Shown here one piece after another: positions 55,974 to 64,000 of a stretch of DNA of 64,000 nucleotides. The notes under the pieces were generated by a model. The model was given only the letters and a program-made list of their open reading frames with translations. It was not told the DNA's origin and did not search any database. How positions within the stretch are numbered: position 1 is the first letter of the stretch; every line of letters starts with the position of its first letter. The DNA is from Cyclaneusma minus (lineage: Eukaryota > Ascomycota > Leotiomycetes > Marthamycetales > Marthamycetaceae), in assembly GCA_037179335.1 (NCBI GenBank), contig JAKZHN010000066.1, positions 16,393 through 80,392 on the forward strand, read 5' to 3'. The position numbers and the translations under genes are program-made.

Positions 55974-58040
55974 CTAGTTCAAAATCCCCTCCCACATGCC
56001 CGGGCGTCCACCAACACCGGTGTAGGCAGGAAGGCTCGTCAGGATGTTCGAAGCATTGATTCCATCTCCTTGGGTACAGCAGACCTTTTTGTGGAGTGGG
56101 TATCCTGCCGAGGGAACAGTGTTCGTCGAAGACCAGGAGGTATTGTGGCACTCTCTCAGCATCTGTTGGACATTTTCCTGCAAAGAAAGATCCGTTGAGA
56201 GTGGCCTCGCTCGTTTGAAGCTTGGCCTGGGTTGATTGCGAATCTGGGACCCCTCGCGGATTTCCTGGAGAGTTCGCGCAGCGTCCAAGTCAGAATCTCT
56301 CACTTGGGACTGAGGTGTCTTCAAGGACAGGCCTCCGAGCTCTTTGCCGACGGGGCCACTATACGACTCTGGCGACAAACTTATCGTCGGGAGTTCTGGC
56401 AGGGTCATGGACTCAAGGGTTCTCATCGCGTTCTTCTCGTTACATCGCTTCGCATAGCGGCAGCGCGCTTGTACATCCAACTTGGAAGACGGCGCGCTAA
56501 TAGCTGAGGATGCAGATGAAATCGAAGACGAGCGGGACGGATTTCTTGAGGTATTGTCCGAAACCATGGACTCTGGCGACGACATAAGAGAGCTCGTTGT
56601 GGCCATTGAGGATCTTCGGTAGGAAGAGTACGGTGACGATGTAAACTGCAGTGATGGCCATCGGTCATTCAACTGGAATGCAGAGACGGCCGATGCCTGT
56701 GCCATAGCATAGCCCATAGATCCTCGTCGGTCGAGCATACGGGAAGCTGCACTCGCTGCAGGAGTGCAGAATCCAGAGCTCTGAGGGGTCAGGCGTGGAG
56801 TCGGCAAAAGACCAAGGGCTGGAGCAGCTCGAGGCTGAGGATAGGCGTTCGATGGACAAGGCTCCAAAACCCGAGGTGCGTATTGTTTTGGGGTGGGGGT
56901 GGATTCGTTGGATCCCAGAGAGCAAGGAGAGCTAGGCATTTGCTCATATGGTGGTGTGAGTCGTCCTGAAAACCGGTCGATCAACGCCTCACTCGAAACT
57001 TTTGGTGCTATTCTTGTAATATTTTTTAGGTCCGGCTCCAAGGCAAGGACTATCGCTTTCCAATCGGCTACCTCATCGACATGTTTTTGGGAAAGTCGGG
57101 ACATTGATGATCCGGGAGAAGGCGGTTGAGAGGGCGTGTATTTCAAAACAATGTCGGTCCAGCGCTGGAAAACTTCGTCCTTGATGTGAAGTTTCCAGTT
57201 CACGGCAATGAGGAAAGCTATTTCGTTTTGATTGATCTCCAGGGTGTTGAGGCCGGAAATCTTGCTCCAAGCTCGTGCAGAATAGTTGCGATCTTGAAGA
57301 TACTTCGACGCGAGAATCAGGGCCGCGAGGAACATGCGACGTCCACACTGCAAAGCGCGAGATGCTGGGGCATCTTCGGGCTGTTCCATGGTGAAGTCGT
57401 GCTTTGGAACGTGGGGCTTAATAAGTATTAGGTAGTATAGAGCTACCTGTAGGGTCGAGTAGCTCGTGCGAGAACGTCTCAGCGTCTCTTGGATGAACGT
57501 GCGCAGGGGCAAGACCCCCCTATTACCGGTCACAGTCCGGCACGCAATTGAGGAAAGTGGCCAGATGGCTTCGACTATCTGGGCGGAAGAATCTGGGGGC
57601 ATTGTTGAGCAGGTGCACTCTCATGGGAGGGATCCGCGTTCAAGCGTTGTTATATGGAGCTTACCGACGAGGCTGTCGACGAAGTTGACTTTCCGATCGC
57701 ATTGGCGAACCAGCGGAGGGGGTGCCGGAACGAAAGCATTCGTTCCAACGTTGGTCCTCCGCGGATTCAGCCGCTGCTCTGGGGGTGCAACGTTCGCCAG
57801 TTGGTTTACCCGAAGCCGACATGTTGTAGGAGGTCGAATAGCGCGCTGGGCGGAGACATCCTGGCTCATGCAGTAGGATTCCGTGGTCTCCGAAGTAACA
57901 GATGAGTCGTCTGAAGATTGCGAAGAGGCGTCGGACCATACTGATGCGGCTGAGGAGGAGGCTGAGGAGGCTATAGAGGCGTTGTAAAGCCCGTTGAAGG
58001 AGGCGATGTAAGGCGGCGAATCATCTTCACCGCGATGCAT
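55974..58040 (-). CDS. Pcl-type G1/S cyclin (Pho85 partner family)
   Basis: Two exons, 58040-57665 and 57592-55974, encode 664 residues; the 72-base intron uses GTAAGC and CCCCAG. The N-terminal 120 residues are Ser-rich. The Pcl1/2-type cyclin box starts exactly at the junction, NFVDSLV|DSSAQIVEAIWPLS, then PLRTFIQETLRRSRTSYSTL, LYYLILIKP, CGRRMFLAALILASKYLQDR, WSKISGLNTLEINQNEIAFL and NWKLHIKDEVFQRW. In yeast, Pcl1/Pcl2 activate the CDK Pho85 in G1 and morphogenesis; the fungal orthologue most likely pairs with a Pho85/PhoA-type CDK. The 400-residue C-terminal half is disordered and rich in Ser/Pro (many SP sites), suggesting phosphorylation-controlled stability. Confidence 0.92.
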
Positions 58041-61000
58041 TTTCGGTTTTTAACAGAGTTATAATTTTCGCATTCGAAAGGAGAGTCCAGTCGCCGTCTA
58101 TGCAAAGCCAATCGATAGTACCGTTCGAGATGTGTAGGGGCCTCCTGAAGATGCAGAGTCTTTGCAAGCGACTGGCTAGCAGAGAATCCGGGTAGTTTCT
58201 GGAGAAGGCTGTTGATCCTAGACAAGGGCACAGAAAACCATGGAAGCGGGGTTCTGTTCACGAACGATAAAACCGGAGGGCGAGGCAAGACTGGCGACTG
58301 GAGAAGACGGAAAGATGTCGAGGAGCATGTTGACTTGGGACCAAGTCGGGCAGGTTGGAGGTGGTGGGCTAGTAAGACGGACTAGCTACCATGGAAGCGG
58401 TGAGAGTGTATTTGGGATTGAGGTGTTCAGTGAAGATTAAGTATCGTTGATCAAGGTGGAGATTCAGTAGAGGCAAAAGTCGTTGCGTAGGTGGGAGGCG
58501 ACGTTGTCCTGAAGTAAGCAACAACGGGTGACTCTAGAGTGCTAAGAACAAGTGGCGACAAGGACAGAAAAGGGACGTGTGTAGCCGATGCCTGCCGCAC
58601 AGCGCGTGAAAGAAGGAGCAGGCGTCAAAGAAGCTGGCCTAGGAGACTCTTCCAGGGGAATCAGTCGAGTCTCGTGAGGTTTATGTAGCAGCGTGAGTCG
58701 TCTCTGGTGGAGTGACTCCTTCTGCGGTCTGGAGAGGCCGGGAGGAGGTTGGGCGACTTGACGGGTCTTTGTCGCAGCAAGCAAACGCAACAAAGCGCTC
58801 TCGTCGACGGGGCAAATTAAACAGAAGGCGGCGTTTCCAGTGGAATCAGATAAAGCGAAATATTGCGAGGCTTTGGGGGGTGTTTGGGCAGACAGCAGGT
58901 GCCGCGGAGGTCTAGAGGGAGTAATCGTACATGGCTGCTGGGTCGAGTGCCGTGCCTCTCCCAGAGCCGGAGCTGCGCTGCTTTTGAGGACTGAGAGCCG
59001 ACTGACTCTCCTTTCGTGGCGACCCTTCCACCGGCTTAGCCCGCCAATTTGACTCACTGCAGAAGGAAGCCAACCGCGCTAATGCTGCTGCACGACGAGG
59101 CGGGATTAGACCGCTGCGGCTAACCCCAGCTGGGCTAGTGGCAGTCGAGGCCACGCCAATCTCCAGGCCCCTGTCGCTGTGAATCAACATAGATGGTGTC
59201 CTGGCCGCAGCTGGAGCCTTGCGATAAAACACATTAAGCTCGATGATTTGAATTTGTACAAAAAGGGCAGAAAAAAGCAGAAAACATATTAAAACTTGAA
59301 AGGGCTTGCTACAAAGCCAAGTCAAACGAGCCAGCAAGCAGCAGCGACATGGAGGCAGGGAAAACCACCGCCACACGCCGACACACACCCTGATACTTTG
59401 ACATATGTCTCTCCCCCTATTCACACACCGGCCCTCGCCTTAATTCCTCCATAAGACACTTCTTGTACTAACTCTTGTTTCCGTGCTTCCGTGGTAGAAA
59501 CGTCGAAAGGCCGGCAAGCACGCGCCAAACGGCTGCCCATGTATGAACTTTATTCAAGTAATGAAAAGCTAAGAAGCGACACAGACTGGCAGGAAAGACG
59601 GCAGAAAGAAATGAAACAGCTAGTCCTGAGTCCTACCTCAAACATGGCACCCAATAGCCGCCCGCCTACTGCGATCCGACCAGCCACTCGTTGGTGAGAT
59701 TAGAGCCACGCAACTGTACTGGAAAAGGGGAACCGTTTCTATTTTGATGCCTCGAAACATTCAGTGATCTTCTCGTGAGTCAGCGCCGGCGGGTTTGCTC
59801 TCAGCCTCTCAATTAGATCCAGCTCAGCCGTCGGTCGCCACGATCAGTGCCATCGTCTGGTGGATTGTTGCACTGTCTAAGAGGATTATTGAACATGCCG
59901 TAACACCCTGAACCTGATGACTGAGCTGCTGTGGAGAGAGTGCTGTAATCTGCGTTGTCATGCTCCATACTGCGTAGATCTGCATCATCTCTCGCCTTTA
60001 TTCCCGGCCGCCAGAAGTGCCGTTACTTGGCTGTGGCGGCATCTTGCCTCTGATGCTGACAGGAGGGCTGGGGTGGCTGCTTGCCCCGAGAGCCTTCATC
60101 AATACTATCTCCAACATGAGGCTTCAAGTCCTCCGTAACAGGAATCCTGCTTGACAGTGATGATGGAACACTCGAATCTGCCCGTGCTAAACAGGCATTC
60201 CACATTGACGGAGTGCGTATCACCTCATATCAGAAATGATTGCCAACCCCTGGCACAAGCTGCCAATCAAGCTGTTGCACGCCGCCCCCGCTCCAAGTGA
60301 CGATGGGCTTCATCGGCGCCATGGAAAGCCTCCTCAGTTGTCACCGTCTCTGCATCATTATTCTGCACCTCTGCAGCCTTCTGGTCTGCCTGCTCTGTTG
60401 TCTTATTGTGCCCCTCTCCGGGATCACCAATAGAATTGAGACCTCGTGTTGATGGTTGCTTCTAAATAACAGCTCACTGCTGGCAGGGCCTTTCACGGCA
60501 TGCCCAAAAATGATAGATGTTGGTTCTTGAGTAGCACATGGTCGTCCACAGCCTTGGGACCTCATCCCACACCGAACCCTACCAACCGATGATGTTGGCT
60601 TCCTACATGCTGCGGGACGGGGGCGGGAACAGCAATGGCACGGCTCGTAGGATCGGTTGGAGACGGCGGTCGAGGAGAACATGCCCTATTCCAACTTCAA
60701 GTCCGCTTTGGTGTGGGAAGAGGGCGGTTGGGTTAGTATGCGAGGCTCTTGAGCTGCTGTCGCCAGCTAGGTCATCGTATCAAACAGCCTCTGTTCGCCA
60801 ATCAATCATGTCAAGAACCGGCTGGCTGGCCATAGCTGATCGAGATCCGAGCTTGAGCTGACGATGAGTCAAACTGTCGACGTGTCGTCGCCGCTCCACT
60901 TGGTCCGCCGAGCACGAGACCTTCACGGCTTTGCCGCTTTGCCAAGTCAGCTGATAGTCATAAGACCTGTTTTGCCCCTTGTTTCCTTGGACCAGCCGGA

Positions 61001-63926
61001 GTAGTCTGTACGACACTACACATGGGCGGCTACAGCCAGGATTGCTGAACTCCGGCACAGGCAGCAGCTATCACGATGAGTCGTCTGGATATCAGCTCTG
61101 GAGGCGATGTCGGCTTCAACCGTCTTCCAAAGGGGTCCAGCTCAAGAATGAGCTCTCGTGATGCTGAAGAGGATGTCTTTCAGAACACGCCACTCGGAGT
61201 TGAGGCATCATGTCGCACGGGTGAAGACTTTGAGCTCTAGATTCCTTACCCGCCGTCGCGAGACGTGTGGCGGATGGACCGCAACAGTGACCTTCGATAT
61301 ACGAGGACATCGATTGGACCAACGACGGTATTCGTGATTCCGCCCTTGAAAGTACAGGCCTCCAGTGGCTGTAGCCTCAAGTCCTGTGCATGTCGGCCAT
61401 CCTCTTCACGATAAGAACACGGCCTGAGCTTGATGCGGACTGATTGTCTCCTTGTTGGTAACGCAGGCCTTGACTCCAGTCACTGGAGGCCAGAGATATC
61501 GGGGCCCCGGGGGGCAACCTAAATCAGACGCCAAAAGCAAGCCGATATCGTCTCAACAGGCGCCGAGTCGGAGGCCTGGATTGGCATTTGACAGGGAAAA
61601 TACTTGTAGAAACTGGCCTGGAATAGTCTATGTTGTCTGCTCGATTCATCATTTCCGCGGGTGGTCACACGGGTCTGGTGGCCCGTGGGGTGATGAAAGA
61701 TCTCGAGGTGGTTGCGACGCTTGGCCCAAAGGGGCAGGCTTCCAGAAAACTTGGCTGACCTTCCATTAAACACGAACATGAACTTTCGCAATGGCGTGCT
61801 AATCGGGCGTCCACCAACAACCGACATCAGAGTTCCAACAAACACGTCTGCACATCATCCCGGCCGCCCGCTCTCACACATGCTCGCCATCTTTCCAACA
61901 CTTGCAACTCCAGGATCCCGTGTCCCGACCATGCAGGCTTTGGAGAGAACATGGAGAGAAGAATTGACGCAGGCACAGACACAGCCCCAAAAGGGCTGTT
62001 CCCCTCGCAGCCGCCGGGCCGCCAATCACCATGCGCCCGCACACGAGCATTGCACGAGGCTGTGGCAAACCAAGGGATGGATCCAGGATCCAGCGCTTCC
62101 GCTGTCCGCCAACCAAAAGACGGTGTCCATATGTCTCATCTGCCTCCAGAGTGGTGAAACCTGGGTGACCGCTGGCTCAAGGCAGCAGGCGGTAGGCAGC
62201 AGCCAGGAGTACCAGAACTTGTCAACTTGAACCGCAAGCGCCATCTGTCATCGGATGGGCATGCCAGATATGGCGACCAAGAATGTCATGCGATCCTTCA
62301 TCGTCTACTCCTCTCTTCCTTCTGCTCAACTACCGATGGCCCTGTATGGAGAAATCCAGGCGCAGTCATTTTCCCGCCTCGTACGAAGAGTATCGTGTTC
62401 GGCATTTCGTCTTTCCTCAGCCAGCTGTGCGAAGGATCTGGCGGGACCTGCTCTGTTACCATGCCTTTCGAAGCCCGCTGATCGACCTGATTAGGTGATA
62501 TTCATAAGTTCTGTGCATATCATGGGGGCGGAGTTGGAAGGCAAGGATGCCCCCTTTAGGTACACTGCAGCCTTGCATTCTCCTATTTCTGTTTGTTGGA
62601 CTGATCTAATAAAAAGAGATCGTCGTGCAGGCTAAATAGGCAGCTAAGTAGGCAGCGACTGCTCTCTGTCATCGAACCTTTACAGACCATCTGCGGTTTG
62701 CGGACAGCTTCGCTGTCGTTCAGAGCAGGATTTTCTCACCTCTAGAAGTTGAGTGGATGAGGTTGATATAAGGTTAGGTTCGAAAAGCAAGGTAGGTTCC
62801 CGAGACATCATCGTTGAAGGTTGCCCTCGTTGGTTGCAGACCGCTTGATGGGTCGGTAAAAGGCGGTCGACGGGTCCAAGGTCAGCTGGTGATGTCTCGA
62901 GGAGGCTGCAGATTTTGCGCAGGATTGGATACACATTGAAGGTTCGATCCCGTGTGCTTTGAGTGATCTACGGGGCCAGCTGTTCCGTAAGGCTAGAATT
63001 AATAATCATGTTCTTTTGACAACTGCATCAAGAATCTGCTAGATTGAATGCAAAAGTATCTCAGGGATTGTCTATAAACCTTAAACGAGGAACCCTGAAA
63101 CACACTGAATTTGAACGCTGCCACTATCCCTTCTCCAACAACACGAGCTTTTGTCGACAATTGTTCAAAAAAGACAGTGCACGTCCATCAAGACAGTTAC
63201 CATATAATATACTCCTTATATTATTATATACTGCATAGCCACCGGCCCACCAGACCCAAAATCGAAATAAACCAATCCCGAAGGCTCACTTCTACACAAC
63301 CTAAATAAACATACTTCGTTCATTCCTGTTGAATGTTGATATGATCACTTTGAAGCTCACCGTCATTTCTTTCCAGCCTCCCCAGCAACGCGGGACGGCT
63401 CACGACGTCCACACATACAGCATCTGTCGAAAGGAACCCGGGAGGTCGTCTTTCCAGTCCGGAAACGGCCCATTGTTAAGATCCCTTTCTGTTTCAGATT
63501 CTGGGAAATATATTGAGTGATGGCGACGAACCAATAAGCTTGGTCCTCAACTAAGTATATCACACTCCTGTTAGAAATACTGGGTGTACTGTGTAGTAAT
63601 ATCTCATCCATATTACTTACCAAACCAAAAACCACCTACATACGCTGCTTACTGGTAGGTTCTCGGGGCAACAGAGAGATCAGTGTACATATTCGTAACA
63701 ACTATCCCTGTCTGGGAGTCATTATGTTCCATATTTACAAGTCGATGATCGAGATACAACGACAGCAGAATAAAATAAACGGCAGCAAAGCAACCAAGGC
63801 CCTTTTGTGATTTCGTATCAGCATTAGCAGAGTGCGCATGTTCAACGAATACCTACTTGTCAATATCCCCTGCTAGACCTGCTTTCTTCAACAAAAACTT
63901 GATCTGTTGTGAGTTGCCATTCGCCA
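58041..63926. other. Long gene-poor stretch, no convincing gene
   Basis: Nearly 5.9 kb without a recognisable gene. The longest frames (58542-59057 -, 58912-59424 -, 61712-62230 +) have compositions typical of random translation and no domain or splice support. A short hydrophobic frame at 60303-60452 (MGFIGAMESLLSCHRLCIII start) is noted only. The first part upstream of 58040 is the cyclin promoter. Composition is near-normal until about 63.0 kb, then more AT-rich. No telomere repeat or transposon domain is seen. Confidence 0.5.

Positions 63927-64000
<74 letters not shown>
63927..64000. repeat. Run of 74 G residues at the window end
   Basis: From 63927 every base is G to the end. Such a pure run at a sequence end is most simply an assembly or sequencing artefact. 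Confidence 0.9.

Noticed and set aside
55446..56198. A 250-codon plus-strand frame
   Set aside because: Its 3' part is antisense to the Pcl cyclin tail and the rest has no recognisable feature or splice support.
61712..62230. A 172-codon plus-strand frame in the gene-poor stretch
   Set aside because: Composition looks random and no family motif is seen.
62938..62965. tRNA-like B-box word GGTTCGATCC
   Set aside because: The flanking bases do not form a T stem and no matching acceptor, D or anticodon arms are found.
1..64000. CRISPR array, prophage or giant-virus-like island
   Set aside because: No regularly spaced direct repeats and no phage or viral genes; spliced eukaryotic genes run throughout.

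Overview
The window is nuclear DNA from a filamentous ascomycete (Pezizomycotina). Genes are mostly spliced, with introns of about 50-175 bases, GTANGT-type donors, CTRAY-like branch sites and YAG acceptors. Recognisable proteins are the filamentous-fungal versions of conserved families: Pbs2 MAPKK, Dbf2/SidB kinase, Cdc10-type septin, Rud3 golgin, Dad2, shugoshin and a TMEM135-like protein. Class-level placement (for example Dothideomycetes or Leotiomycetes) cannot be settled from the sequence alone.

Layout. 0-15 kb: Trm44 tRNA methyltransferase (+), Chl4/CENP-N kinetochore protein (-), a membrane-anchored carboxylesterase (-), an unidentified 699-residue protein (-), DASH subunit Dad2 (-) diverging from shugoshin (+), and retromer Vps29 (-). 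15-25 kb: a TMEM135-like membrane protein (+) that seems to need two GC-AG introns, choline kinase (-), a 314-bp TA-flanked MITE, and a PIN/auxin-efflux-like carrier (-). 26-43 kb: Pbs2 (+), mitochondrial ribosomal protein bL32m (-) diverging from septin Cdc10 (+), a conserved membrane protein (-), an Avt-type amino-acid transporter (-), a GPI-type aspartic protease (-), a PTAR1-like prenyltransferase alpha-repeat protein (-), and Get1 (+). 44-58 kb: an unidentified gene broken by a one-base frameshift (-), Rud3 golgin (-), an intradiol dioxygenase (-), Dbf2/SidB kinase (-) and a Pcl-type cyclin (-). From 58 to 63.9 kb I see no convincing gene. The window ends in 74 consecutive G residues, which look like an artefact.

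How the genes relate. There is no biosynthetic cluster, CRISPR array or prophage. These are mostly single-copy housekeeping genes. Chromosome-segregation and cytokinesis functions recur (Chl4, Dad2, shugoshin, Cdc10, Dbf2/SidB, Pcl cyclin), and the Dad2-shugoshin pair shares one divergent intergenic region. Exon structures were built by hand from frame, splice consensus and family similarity. In every spliced model given here the exon lengths sum to a multiple of three.
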